A stretch of DNA of 64,000 nt from Dermatophilaceae bacterium (GTDB taxonomy: Bacteria; Actinomycetota; Actinomycetes; Actinomycetales; Dermatophilaceae), in assembly GCA_014377705.1 (NCBI GenBank), contig JACMPC010000204.1:36011-100010 (forward strand), in the 5' to 3' direction. Below the pieces are notes generated by a model. The model worked only from the letters and a program-made list of their open reading frames with translations, searched no databases and was not told the DNA's origin. The translations under genes and the position numbers were made by a program. Shown in pieces: positions 1-8,644 of this stretch (positions are counted from its first letter, which is position 1; the number at the start of each line of letters is the position of its first letter).

Positions 1-1563
1 TCACGCCTGTTGCTCGAGGGTGCGACCTTCCGGATCGCCCCCGGCGACCGGATCGGCCTGGTCGGGCGCAACGGCTCAGGGAAGACCACCCTGGCCAAGG
101 TCCTGGCGGGTGTGGGCACCGCCAGCGCAGGTCAGGTGACCTCCTCCGGCGACATCGGCTACCTGCCCCAGGATCCGCGAACGGGTGATCTCGAGATGGT
201 CGGCCGCGACCGCATCCTGTCTGCGCGCGGCCTGGACACCATCATCCGTGAGATGCGTGACACCGAGGGGGCGATGGCCAGCGCGGACGAGAAGACCCGT
301 GACAAGGCGATGCGCCGATACACCCGGCTCGAGGAGACGTTCACCGACCGGGGTGGCTATGCGGCCGAGTCCGAGGCCGCCGCGATCGCCTCGGCGCTGG
401 GCCTGGACGACCACATTCTGATGCAGTCCATCGCGACCCTGTCCGGTGGGCAGCGCCGCCGGGTCGAGCTCTCCCGGATCCTGTTCTCCGGTGCCACGAC
501 CCTGCTCCTGGACGAGCCGACCAACCACCTGGACGCCGACTCGGTCGTCTGGCTGCGCGACTACCTGCGGGCGTACAAGGGCGGGCTGCTGATCATCAGC
601 CACGACGTCGAGATGCTCGACACCGTTGTCAACCGGGTGTTTCACCTCGACGCCAACCGGGCCGAGATGGACATGTACAACATCGGCTGGAAGCCCTACC
701 TGCTGCAGCGTGAGACCGACGAGCGTCGGCGCAAGCGGGAGCGGCTCAACGCCGAGAAGAAGGCCACCACGCTGATGATCCAGGCCAACAAGATGCGGGC
801 CAAGGCCACCAAGGCGGTGGCCGCCCAGAACATGGCCAAGCGCGCCGAGCGACTCCTGGCCGGCATCGAGGGCGAGCGGGTCAACGACAAGGTCGCCAAG
901 CTGCGCTTCCCGGACCCGGCACACTGCGGCAAGACGCCACTGAGCGCCTCCGGCCTGTCCCGGTCGTACGGCTCGCTGGAGATCTTCACCGACGTCGACC
1001 TGGCCATCGGCCGGGGCTCGCGGGTCGTCGTCCTGGGCCTCAACGGTGCCGGCAAGACCACGCTGCTGCGGATCCTGGCCGGCGTGGACCAGCCCGACAC
1101 CGGTCAGGTCGAGCCGGGTGTGGGGCTCAAGATGGGCTACTACGCCCAGGAGCACGAGAACCTCGATGTCACCCGGAGCGTCCTTCAGAACATGAAGTCG
1201 GCGGCGCCCGATCTCGGCGACGCCGACACCCGCAAGACCCTGGGCTCCTTCCTGTTCAGCGGGGATGACGTGCACAAGTCCGCCAATGTGCTTTCCGGTG
1301 GCGAGAAGACCCGGCTGTCCCTGGCAATGCTGGTGGTCTCGGCGGCGAACGTGCTGCTGCTCGACGAGCCGACGAACAACCTCGACCCTGCTTCTCGCGA
1401 GGAGATCCTTGGTGCCCTGCGTACCTACAAGGGCGCCGTGGTTCTGGTCAGCCACGACGAGGGCGCGGTCGAGGCCCTGGAGCCCGAGCGGGTCCTGGTG
1501 CTGCCCGATGGTGTCGAGGACCACTGGGGTCCGGACTATCTGGATCTCGTCACGCTCGCCTAG
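1..1563 (+). CDS. ABC-F family ATP-binding protein (5' partial)
   Basis: Soluble ABC-F ATPase with two nucleotide-binding domains and no membrane segments. The first domain has Walker A GRNGSGKTT, signature LSGGQ and a Walker B followed by DEPTNHLD. The second has GLNGAGKTT, LSGGEKTR and DEPTNNLD. A charged linker rich in Lys/Arg/Glu (about residues 225-300) separates them, as in ribosome-associated ABC-F factors that act on the translating ribosome or protect it from antibiotics. The frame is open from base 1, and the residues preceding Walker A in this family are partly missing, so the true start lies upstream of the window. Which ABC-F subgroup it belongs to cannot be told from sequence alone. 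It is followed after 10 bases by an enoyl-CoA hydratase gene on the same strand. Confidence 0.93.
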   Translation, partial: SRLLLEGATFRIAPGDRIGLVGRNGSGKTTLAKVLAGVGTASAGQVTSSGDIGYLPQDPRTGDLEMVGRDRILSARGLDTIIREMRDTEGAMASADEKTRDKAMRRYTRLEETFTDRGGYAAESEAAAIASALGLDDHILMQSIATLSGGQRRRVELSRILFSGATTLLLDEPTNHLDADSVVWLRDYLRAYKGGLLIISHDVEMLDTVVNRVFHLDANRAEMDMYNIGWKPYLLQRETDERRRKRERLNAEKKATTLMIQANKMRAKATKAVAAQNMAKRAERLLAGIEGERVNDKVAKLRFPDPAHCGKTPLSASGLSRSYGSLEIFTDVDLAIGRGSRVVVLGLNGAGKTTLLRILAGVDQPDTGQVEPGVGLKMGYYAQEHENLDVTRSVLQNMKSAAPDLGDADTRKTLGSFLFSGDDVHKSANVLSGGEKTRLSLAMLVVSAANVLLLDEPTNNLDPASREEILGALRTYKGAVVLVSHDEGAVEALEPERVLVLPDGVEDHWGPDYLDLVTLA

Positions 1564-1573
1564 AATTCCGCGC

Positions 1574-2473
1574 GTGGCGAATCCTGAGCTGTCGAGCCCT
1601 GAGCAGTCGAACCCCGAGCAGTCGAACCCCGAGCAGCCGGACACCAGGCAGTCGGGCGCGGACCAGCCGGATACCGATTCGTCGAAGGTCCAGCATTCGC
1701 AACCCCACCCGATGCTCGGCGTGCAGCGGTCGGGTCCGGTGGTGGTGATCACCCTGGATGCCCCGCAGCGCCGCAACTGCCAGGTTCCGAGCCTGTGGGC
1801 CGCGCTCGCCGAGGTCGGGGAGGCCCTGGACCCGTCCGTGCGGGTGGTCCTCGTCCGGGCTGAGGGCCCGTCCTTCTCGGCAGGGCTGGACCGGGCCATG
1901 CTGACCCCTCAGGGCGCGTCGGGCGAGCCGTCGATCCTGGCCCTGGCCGCAGGGGCTGCGGGCGGGCTGGAGGATGCCATCGAGCAGTTCCAGCGGGGCT
2001 TCTCCATCTGGGCGCAGGTGCCCGCGATCACGATCGCCGTCGTGCAGGGTCACGCCATCGGCGCCGGGTTCCAGCTGGCTCTGGCCTGTGACCTGCGGGT
2101 CGTCGCCGACGACGTCGCGTTCGCCATGCGGGAGACCAGCCTTGGCCTGGTCCCCGACCTCGCCGGGACCTCACCGCTGGTGCGGGCCGTCGGGTATGCG
2201 CGGGCGCTCGAGATCTGTGCGACCGGCCGGTTCGTCGGTGCCCAGGAGGCAGTGGCGATCGGCCTCGCGACCGTGACCGTTCCGGGGGAACAGCTGGACG
2301 CCACCGCGCGCGAGCTGGCGGACGCCATACTGAATGCGCCGCAGGCGGCGGTGCGCGAGCTGAAGCCGCTGCTGCGCAGCGCTTTCGGCGCTTCTGTGGC
2401 CGACCAGCTCAGGGCCGAGCGAGAGGCGCAGGCACGACTGCTCACCGCGATGGTGGCGGGTCCGGGGAAGTAA
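1574..2473 (+). CDS. Enoyl-CoA hydratase/isomerase family protein
   Basis: Crotonase-fold protein of 299 aa if started at GTG 1574; ATG 1712 gives a 253-aa core beginning MLGVQRSGPVVVITLD. The core shows the family features: FSAGLD near the first oxyanion-hole loop and HAIGAGFQLALACDLRV for the second. Crotonases hydrate or isomerise enoyl-CoA thioesters in fatty-acid oxidation; the exact substrate is unknown. The first ~46 residues are low-complexity Ser/Glu/Gln/Pro sequence made from a 15-bp direct repeat (SNPEQ, 1601-1630). They are not part of the fold, so the start is uncertain. The gene lies 10 bases after the ABC-F gene and may be cotranscribed. Confidence 0.85.
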   Translation: MANPELSSPEQSNPEQSNPEQPDTRQSGADQPDTDSSKVQHSQPHPMLGVQRSGPVVVITLDAPQRRNCQVPSLWAALAEVGEALDPSVRVVLVRAEGPSFSAGLDRAMLTPQGASGEPSILALAAGAAGGLEDAIEQFQRGFSIWAQVPAITIAVVQGHAIGAGFQLALACDLRVVADDVAFAMRETSLGLVPDLAGTSPLVRAVGYARALEICATGRFVGAQEAVAIGLATVTVPGEQLDATARELADAILNAPQAAVRELKPLLRSAFGASVADQLRAEREAQARLLTAMVAGPGK

Positions 2474-2585
2474 GAAGCCCCCTGGCGCGTTGTGCAGACG
2501 GACGACTACCAGGGTCGACGGTGAGATGATGAAGGGCGCACCTGCGCGCGTGACGCGGGGGGCTGGGTCCTAGAGCGGAGGCCGC

Positions 2586-4499
2586 ATGTCGATGAACGCA
2601 GGTTGGGGCATGATGCGTTCCCTCACCCGTGACTCGTCGGTGGCGCAGCGCAAGCTGGCCCCGGGCACTGCCAAACGGGTGATCTCCTACGCCGGCCCGT
2701 ACAAGTCCCAGATCATCGTCTTCCTCATCCTGGTGATCCTCGACTCCGCCCTGGTGGTGGCCACTCCGCTCCTGCTCGGACGGATCATCGACAAGGGCGT
2801 CATCCCCAAACAAGCCGATGTGGTCGTCGAGCTCTCCCTGATCATTGCCGTGATCGCCATGCTCGACGGCATTCTGACGCTGGTTCAGCGCTGGTACTCC
2901 TCGCGCATCGGCGAGGGGCTCATCTTCGACCTGCGCACCCAGGTGTTCAGTCACGTCCTCAAGCAGCCGATCGCCTTCTTCACCAGGGCACAGACCGGGG
3001 CCCTGGTGAGCCGGCTGAACAACGACGTCATCGGCGCTCAGCAGGCCTTCACCTCAACGCTCTCCGGTGTGGTCAGCAATGTCGTCTCGCTGTTGTTCAT
3101 CCTCACGGCAATGGCCGCGATCTCCTGGGAGCTGACTCTCGCTGCACTGCTGCTGCTGCCCGTCTTCCTGATCCCGGCGCGATACATGGGTCGCCGCCTC
3201 GCCGGGCTCAGCCACGAGGCGATGGGGCTGAACGCGGAGCTCGGCACCCGGATGACGGAGCGGTTCAACGTCGCCGGGGCCCTGCTGGTCAAGCTGTTCG
3301 GCCAGCCCCGGATCGAGGACGACCAGTACGGCGAGCGAGCCGGCCGGGTCCGAGACATCGGCATCAAGATCGCCCTGACCCGTTCTCTCTTCCTGATCTC
3401 GCTGACCCTGGTCGCCTCGCTGGCCACGGCTCTGGTGTACGGCGCGGGCGGCGTGATGACTGTCAACAACACCCTTGAGCTGGGCCAGCTGGTGGCGCTG
3501 GCCGCCCTGCTGGGCCGGCTCTACGGACCGCTGACGGCGCTGTCCAACGTGCGCGTCGACGTGATGACCGCCCTGGTCTCCTTCGAGCGGGTCTTTGAGG
3601 TGCTGGATCTTCAGCCGCTGGTCAGGGAAGCCGTCAATCCTGCTGTCCTGCAACAGCGTTCGGTCTCCGTGGAGTTTGAGGGCGTCGGGTTCGGATATCC
3701 CTCCGCAGATGAGGTATCACTGGTCTCGCTGGAGACGGTGGCCTCGGGTGACCGCCGTGGTGGTGGTGCGGTGCTGCACGACGTGACCTTCTCGGTCAAG
3801 CCCGGTGAGATGGTTGCCCTGGTGGGTCCGAGCGGCGCCGGCAAGACCACCATCACCAGTCTGGTCGCCAGGCTGTACGACCCCACGCAGGGCCGGATCC
3901 TGCTGGGCGGCACCGATCTGCGCGACGCCTCGATGGAGTCATTGCACGACGTGGTCGGCGTGGTGACCCAGGATGCGCACCTGTTCCACGACACCATCGG
4001 GGCCAACCTGGCCTATGCCAAGCCCGGGGCGACCCGGAAGGAGATGATCTCCGCCCTGAAGTCGGCGCAGGTGTGGGATCTGGTCTCGAGCCTGCCCGAG
4101 GGCCTGGACACCGTGGTCGGCGATCGCGGGCACCGGCTCTCCGGCGGAGAGAAACAGCGCTTCGCCATCGCCAGGCTGCTGCTCAAGGGGCCGGGCCTGG
4201 TGGTTCTTGACGAGGCCACAGCCCACCTCGACAGCGAGTCCGAGCTTGCCGTCCAGCGGGCCCTGGACACCGCGCTGACCGGCCGCACCGCCCTGGTGAT
4301 CGCACACCGGTTGTCAACGATTCGTGGCGCCGACCAGATCCTGGTGGTCGTCGACGGCCGGATCGTGCAACGGGGCAAGCACCACGAGCTGTTGGCCGAG
4401 GGGGGCGTCTACGCGGACCTGTACAACACCCAGTTCCGCTCAGCAGGGCATGCAGATGAGACGGTCGACGTACAGGATGTACCCGCCGGTCGGCTGTAG
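2586..4499 (+). CDS. ABC transporter, fused permease and ATPase (exporter type)
   Basis: Half-size ABC exporter of 637 aa. An N-terminal six-helix transmembrane domain (about residues 40-330) is followed by a nucleotide-binding domain with Walker A GPSGAGKTT, signature LSGGEKQR, Walker B LVVLDEAT and the H-loop segment AHRLST. Such proteins dimerise and export lipids, drugs or peptides across the cytoplasmic membrane. The start ATG is preceded by a GGAGG-like Shine-Dalgarno sequence about 8 bases upstream. An insert of about 20 residues precedes the NBD A-loop region (3710-3770). The substrate cannot be predicted. No partner half-transporter is adjacent, so it is probably a homodimer. Confidence 0.92.
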   Translation: MSMNAGWGMMRSLTRDSSVAQRKLAPGTAKRVISYAGPYKSQIIVFLILVILDSALVVATPLLLGRIIDKGVIPKQADVVVELSLIIAVIAMLDGILTLVQRWYSSRIGEGLIFDLRTQVFSHVLKQPIAFFTRAQTGALVSRLNNDVIGAQQAFTSTLSGVVSNVVSLLFILTAMAAISWELTLAALLLLPVFLIPARYMGRRLAGLSHEAMGLNAELGTRMTERFNVAGALLVKLFGQPRIEDDQYGERAGRVRDIGIKIALTRSLFLISLTLVASLATALVYGAGGVMTVNNTLELGQLVALAALLGRLYGPLTALSNVRVDVMTALVSFERVFEVLDLQPLVREAVNPAVLQQRSVSVEFEGVGFGYPSADEVSLVSLETVASGDRRGGGAVLHDVTFSVKPGEMVALVGPSGAGKTTITSLVARLYDPTQGRILLGGTDLRDASMESLHDVVGVVTQDAHLFHDTIGANLAYAKPGATRKEMISALKSAQVWDLVSSLPEGLDTVVGDRGHRLSGGEKQRFAIARLLLKGPGLVVLDEATAHLDSESELAVQRALDTALTGRTALVIAHRLSTIRGADQILVVVDGRIVQRGKHHELLAEGGVYADLYNTQFRSAGHADETVDVQDVPAGRL

Positions 4500-4577
4500 C
4501 ATCCGGAGTCCGCGTCGACGGCCAGGCGTGTTCTTGAACTTGCTCCGAGGCTGCGTCCGCCTGAGACTGTCCGTGAG

Positions 4578-4769
4578 GTGAAGATCATGGTTGAGGCAAC
4601 CAGTACCGCGAACCAGAAGGAGGCGGCGTCGTCCGCCCGCTTCCGGAAGCTGCCCGAGCGCATCCGACCAGAAGACATGATCGCCACCCAGGAGACGGAA
4701 CCGCCCCCGGACCCGACGATGGGACGCGACAGCGAGCGCGACTTCATGTTACGGAACGCAGGCTTCTGA
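4578..4769 (+). CDS. Small conserved actinobacterial protein, unknown function
   Basis: A 63-aa acidic/basic protein starting at GTG 4578 with no membrane segment. The second half, including IRPEDMIATQETEPPPDP and a terminal RDFMLRNAGF, resembles small uncharacterised proteins I recall from other Micrococcales, where the C-terminal aromatic/aliphatic motif is kept. Function is unknown. It sits 78 bases after the ABC exporter and on the same strand, so it may be cotranscribed. It could also be spurious, but codon use with G/C third positions fits a real gene. Confidence 0.55.
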   Translation: MKIMVEATSTANQKEAASSARFRKLPERIRPEDMIATQETEPPPDPTMGRDSERDFMLRNAGF

Positions 4770-4840
4770 CAATTGACGTCATCGGCGGCCCGAGGGCACC
4801 ACATGCGGAGGTGCGGTTCGAATTGCCGAGGCGCCGGGGG

Positions 4841-5275
4841 TCAGTCGAGGCAGAACTCGTTGCCCTCGATGTCCTGCATCACCAGGCACGACTCGTTCTC
4901 GCCATCGGCAGCCAGTAGTCGCACGCGTGCCGCGCCGAGCGGGACCAGTCGTGCGCATTCGGCCTCAAGCGCGGCCAGACGCTCTTCACCCACGAGCCCG
5001 GTGCCGACCCGCACGTCAAGATGCAGCCGATTCTTGACGACTTTGCCTTCGGGAACGCGGTGAAAGAACAGTCGCGCGCCCACACCGAAGGGGTCGATGC
5101 ATGCGAACGTTGAACCCTGATGCTCAGGCGGCTGCGCGCGATCGAAATCGTCCCACGTAGCAAACCCCTCCGGCGGCGGCGGTACGACGTAACCCAACAC
5201 CTTGCACCAGAAACGAGCTACGCGCTCAGGTTCTGCACAGTCGAAGGTGACTTGGATCTGCTTGACCGATGGCAT
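4841..5275 (-). CDS. VOC family protein (glyoxalase/bleomycin-resistance fold)
   Basis: A 144-aa protein with the vicinal-oxygen-chelate pattern: N-terminal QIQVTFDCAEPERVARFWCKVLGY, a central RLFFHRVPEGKVVKNRLHLDV and a C-terminal MQDIEGNEFCLD supplying the final metal-ligand Glu position. VOC proteins bind a metal and act as lyases, dioxygenases or drug-binding proteins; this subgroup (glyoxalase-like domain) is mostly uncharacterised. The frame stays open upstream to a Met at 5335, but the family begins at MPSVKQ, so the start at 5275 is preferred. Confidence 0.82.
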   Translation of the reverse strand: MPSVKQIQVTFDCAEPERVARFWCKVLGYVVPPPPEGFATWDDFDRAQPPEHQGSTFACIDPFGVGARLFFHRVPEGKVVKNRLHLDVRVGTGLVGEERLAALEAECARLVPLGAARVRLLAADGENESCLVMQDIEGNEFCLD

Positions 5276-5370
5276 CGGTCCACCATAAAGGAGCAACCCA
5301 GCCAGCGCCGCTCGGGTCGCGGTATCGCGCGACATGGGTTGGTGACCCGCTCGGGGCGGTGCGGGTTTGG

Positions 5371-5670
5371 TCAGTCGAGGTCGAACGCGGCCCGGATCGC
5401 CTTCATGAGAGCGGCTTCCTGTTCTGTCAGCAAGAAACCCAGCTGACGCCTGAGCGCGCTGACGGGCACGGTGACGATGTTGTCGCAGCTCACAACGTTG
5501 GCGCGATCGAGTCCGTTGGCCGGGCCGACCGGCATCTCCGTCGACAGGCCACGGCTGGTGCTGGTGATCGGCGCTACGGTCACCCGGCTGAGGTGGGGGC
5601 GCACGACCTCACGCGTGAGGATCAGCACCGGACGTGTCTTGTCCAGGCGCGCGGCATAGATCGGTCGCAT
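5371..5670 (-). CDS. MazF/PemK-type endoribonuclease toxin
   Basis: A 99-aa protein with the MazF/PemK fold: N-terminal RPIYAARLDKTRPVLILTRE, a VTVAPITSTSRG strand and VSCDNIVTVP near the end. Toxins of this family cleave mRNA at short sequence motifs and are neutralised by a cognate antitoxin. Its start codon overlaps the stop codon of the upstream ribbon-helix-helix gene (5670-5906) by one base, the usual antitoxin-toxin translational coupling. The pair is probably autoregulated by the antitoxin. Target specificity is unknown. Confidence 0.85.
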   Translation of the reverse strand: MRPIYAARLDKTRPVLILTREVVRPHLSRVTVAPITSTSRGLSTEMPVGPANGLDRANVVSCDNIVTVPVSALRRQLGFLLTEQEAALMKAIRAAFDLD

Positions 5671-5906
5671 CAGTCGAGGTCGTCCATCGACGTGGCGGCT
5701 GCGAACTCGGCGAGCGTGTCCAGATCCCAGTCCGTGCCCGCGCCGGCGAGGATAACGGCGTCTCGCTCCGCGACCTTGCGACGACGCTCCCGTTCGAGGG
5801 CTTGAGACACCACGGCCGCACGGCTCGCGGCATCGCCATGACTGACGAGGTCGTCAACGAAGGCGACCAGGTCATCGGGGAGGCGGACGGCGATCTGTCT
5901 GCTCAT
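5670..5906 (-). CDS. Ribbon-helix-helix antitoxin of the MazF-like toxin
   Basis: A 78-aa protein. Its N-terminus MSRQIAVRLPDDLVAFVDDL is a typical ribbon-helix-helix DNA-binding segment, followed by a helix with ALERERRRK and an acidic C-terminal tail (LDTLAEFAAATSMDDLD) that would wrap the toxin. The frame extends upstream to 5987, but the RHH motif starts at 5906, so that start is chosen. It is the first gene of a two-gene operon with the toxin. Confidence 0.8.
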   Translation of the reverse strand: MSRQIAVRLPDDLVAFVDDLVSHGDAASRAAVVSQALERERRRKVAERDAVILAGAGTDWDLDTLAEFAAATSMDDLD

Positions 5907-6090
5907 ACCAAAACGGTCCAATATGGGATGCACCCGAACGCGGCAGCACGAGCGGCCATGAGCCGAAGCGCGGCTACGAGCCAACATTTCCGCGAGGGGT
6001 TGCCTTGGTGACCGGGGGTGCGCTGAGACAGACTGGGAACAACGCCGGCTGGCTGCGGCGCCCCCGAGCGGAACCGACAGTGAGGACGCT

Positions 6091-7020
6091 ATGAGCTCGC
6101 ACGTTCACATCGAGCACCTCCCGTTCGACGTCGAGGACAACCTGCGGGAGTACGTCGACCGCCTGATCGCCGAGGGATACTCGGTGGCTGGCGGCCAGGG
6201 CGCTGATCCGTTGCTCATCGACCCGGGCGGCAAGGCGGTGGAGACCTGGCGGGAGGACTACCCGTACGACGAGCCGCTTGATCGGGACGTCTACGAGGAG
6301 CAGAAGTACCTCCTGCAGATCGAGCTGCTGAAGCTCCAGTACTGGGCGGAGGACCTCGGCGAACGCCATATCCTCCTGTTTGAGGGGCGCGACGCCGCCG
6401 GCAAGGGCGGCACGATCAAGCGGTTCATGGAGCACCTCAACCCCCGGGCCGCGCGCGTGGTCGCGCTGACCAAGCCGACCACGACCGAGGCCGGTCAGTG
6501 GTACTTCCAGCGATACGTGCAGAACTTCCCCACCTCCGGGGAGGTCGTGCTGTTCGACCGGTCCTGGTACAACCGGGCCGGGGTGGAGCGCGTGATGGGC
6601 TTCTGCACCGACCAGGAGTACGAGGTCTTCATGAAGCAGGCGCCGGAGTTCGAGCGGATGATCGTCGACGCCGGCATCCACCTGACGAAGTTCTGGTTCT
6701 CCGTCACTGGCCGTGAGCAGCGCACCCGGTTCGCCATCCGCCAGATCGACCCCGTGCGCCGCTGGAAGCTGTCCCCGATGGATCTGGAGTCGCTGGGCCG
6801 GTGGGACGCCTACACCGACGCGAAGACGGCGATGATCGCCGGCACCGACACCGATTACGCCCCGTGGATCACGATCCGCAGCAACGACAAGAAACGGGCG
6901 CGGCTCGAGGCGATGCGCTACTTCCTCAGCCAGTTCGACTACGAGGGCAAGGACCACGCGACCGTCGCCGTGCCGGACCCGCTGATCGTGATGCGCGCCC
7001 GCGACGCCGTCGGCGACTGA
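6091..7020 (+). CDS. ppk2: Polyphosphate kinase 2 family protein
   Basis: PPK2 transfers phosphate between polyphosphate and nucleoside diphosphates or monophosphates. The 309-aa protein carries the Walker A motif GRDAAGKGG at residues 99-107 and the Walker B/lid region FDRSWYNRAGVERVMGF at about 155-171, followed by the conserved FWFSVTGREQRTRF segment. It is a one-domain PPK2 (class I-like length). Whether it prefers GDP, ADP or AMP cannot be decided here. A GAGGA Shine-Dalgarno precedes ATG 6091. It appears to be monocistronic. Together with the polyphosphate glucokinase at 39746-40528 it gives the cell two ways to spend polyphosphate. Confidence 0.95.
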   Translation: MSSHVHIEHLPFDVEDNLREYVDRLIAEGYSVAGGQGADPLLIDPGGKAVETWREDYPYDEPLDRDVYEEQKYLLQIELLKLQYWAEDLGERHILLFEGRDAAGKGGTIKRFMEHLNPRAARVVALTKPTTTEAGQWYFQRYVQNFPTSGEVVLFDRSWYNRAGVERVMGFCTDQEYEVFMKQAPEFERMIVDAGIHLTKFWFSVTGREQRTRFAIRQIDPVRRWKLSPMDLESLGRWDAYTDAKTAMIAGTDTDYAPWITIRSNDKKRARLEAMRYFLSQFDYEGKDHATVAVPDPLIVMRARDAVGD

Positions 7021-7137
7021 CCGCCACCTGGACTCCCGTCCGGCGCGACCGGAGGCCAGGTCCTATGGGCCCTGCCACGGATCCGAACGCCCACTGGTCG
7101 GCAGGATCGAGCGCCCCACCAGCGGCAGATGAGTGCG

Positions 7138-7555
7138 CTAGACCACAGGGGTCTCGACGATGCTGAAAGACTTGGGGCGCGCGTCGAAGTAGCGCAACCA
7201 CGTCGGAACCATCTTGACCAGCGTGAAGTTCTCGCGCAACGCGCGGGACTTCGCGACCTGTTCCTGGTGGATGCGGCCATACTTCTCCCGCTCGGCACCC
7301 GAGAGCACCTCGGCGTCGCCCCTTGGCCTGCACCGACACCTTCTCGTCCCATCCGACGACGAGTGCGACCCGCTGGTTGCCGCCGATGTCGATGACCTTG
7401 CGTGCGGCGGCCATGGTGTCGAAGAGCACCTCGCCGTGGTCGGTCACCGCGAGGTCGACCAGCGCGGCCTCGGGGTGCCCCTCGGCGTCGACGGTGGCCA
7501 GGATCAGGTCTTCGTCAATCTCGAACTGGTCGAGATCGTTCCGAATCGTGAGCAG
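7138..7555 (-). pseudogene. Pyridoxamine 5'-phosphate oxidase-like protein, frameshifted
   Basis: The minus strand encodes a split-barrel flavin-binding protein in two frames. The first part (LILATVDAEGHPEAALVDLA through WDEKVSVQAKG) is in one frame. It then shifts at the four-C run 7319-7322 and continues as DAEVLSGAEREKYGRIHQEQ to a stop at 7138-7140. Removing one C would give a continuous protein of about 135-140 aa. No ATG or GTG precedes the conserved N-terminus in frame (first GTG is 7447), so the start may be CTG 7555 or also damaged. It follows the methyltransferase gene by about 20 bases. The shift may be decay or a sequencing error. Confidence 0.7.
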
Positions 7556-7576
7556 GGGCGCGGGTCGGTCTGAGGC

Positions 7577-8374
7577 TCAGCGTCTCGCCAGGGCAAGGAG
7601 ATGGGCGCTGGTGGCGATCATGGCGCGGTCGCGTTCCAGTGCTCGCGCGCACGCAAGCGCGCTGGGCAGAAGGTCATCCAGATGCTCCACTCCCAGCGCG
7701 TCCAGGGCAATCCACATCGGTCCCTCTACGCCGTACACCTCGACGTCGGAGAAGCCGGCGGAACGGAACTCGTCGCCGAGCTCCTCGGGGTGGTGGAAGT
7801 ACGCCGTGGTGAACCCCAGGCGCGGGTCATGCAGTCCGGTGTCCAGAACGTCCTGCAGCAGGGGGATCGTGGGGTCATCGAGCTGACCGCGCGTTGCGGT
7901 GTCGAGCATTCCGAGGTAGCGGCACACTCCGGCGGCGGCAACCAGCCCACCGGGCCGCGCCACCCGGTGAGCCTCCCGCAGTGCGGTGAGCCGGTCCTCG
8001 CCGTCGATCAGGTGATAGAGCGGCCCGAGCAGGAGAACGACGTCCGCCGTGGCGTCCGGCTCCTCAAGGCTTCGTGCGTCTCCGACCGCAGCGGTGATGC
8101 CTCCACCGAGGGTCGCGGCCTGCTGCACATGCTCGGGCACGAGGTCCACGACATGCACTGTGTAGCCGTCTTCGGCGAGCCAGCTGGCGTGCACCCCTGT
8201 CGCACCGCCCACGTCGAGAACCCGCGCGGGAGGCTCGGGCAGATAACGGCGCAGCAGTTCCTGGGTACGCAGGAACTCCAGCCGTCCGTGCGGGCTCACC
8301 CGAAGCCGGTCGTCCTCGAGGTAACGGGTCTGGTAGAAGGTGACGATGTCGGGTTCGGTGAAGAGTTCGTCCAC
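7577..8374 (-). CDS. Class I SAM-dependent methyltransferase
   Basis: A 265-aa protein with the SAM-binding motif I VLDVGGATGVHASWLAEDG, motif II VHVVDLVPEHV and a methyltransferase_11-type ADVVLLLGPLYHL segment. It transfers a methyl group from SAM to an unknown small-molecule acceptor. The start GTG 8374 (VDELFTEPDIV) is chosen because homologues begin near that motif; the upstream extension to 8455 is Arg/Pro-rich and unlike the family. The stop at 7577 lies just upstream of the frameshifted PPOX-like gene, so the two were probably an operon. Confidence 0.85.
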   Translation of the reverse strand: MDELFTEPDIVTFYQTRYLEDDRLRVSPHGRLEFLRTQELLRRYLPEPPARVLDVGGATGVHASWLAEDGYTVHVVDLVPEHVQQAATLGGGITAAVGDARSLEEPDATADVVLLLGPLYHLIDGEDRLTALREAHRVARPGGLVAAAGVCRYLGMLDTATRGQLDDPTIPLLQDVLDTGLHDPRLGFTTAYFHHPEELGDEFRSAGFSDVEVYGVEGPMWIALDALGVEHLDDLLPSALACARALERDRAMIATSAHLLALARR

Positions 8375-8432
8375 GTCGCCATCTTCCCAGGCCCTCGCCC
8401 GACGACCGGTGGGGCCCACAGCAACGCGTCCA

Positions 8433-8504
8433 GAAGGACGTGGCTGGATCGCCACTCACCAGTGCGTCCCGCTCCTCGGTCTTCACGGTCAGTACTCCGG
8501 ACAT
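8433..8504 (-). pseudogene. Possible MmcQ/YjbR-type fragment
   Basis: About 24 codons on the minus strand (GVLTVKTEERDALVSGDP) resemble the segment of MmcQ/YjbR-fold proteins that reads roughly LVVKTEERDALLAGDP. Neither the upstream nor the downstream part of the family is recognisable here, so this is at most a short remnant. The rest of 8375-8644 shows no gene. The similarity is recalled, not computed. Confidence 0.25.
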
Positions 8505-8644
8505 CGTTCTCTGTGTCCTACTGGATAGCCGGCGCATCGAAGCACGGCAAGCAGGCCGGGCTTGTTGAGCTCGCAACCACCCTCGGGCGGGTCCTGGTCT
8601 GGCTGAGCTGCCGGCGGCCTTCCGGGATCGCGGGCGCGGCCTGC

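Noticed and set aside
76..1899. Long open frame on the minus strand over the ABC-F and hydratase genes
   Set aside because: It is antisense to two clear genes with conserved motifs and encodes a Gly/Leu/Val/His/Arg-rich product without domains, a usual high-GC shadow.
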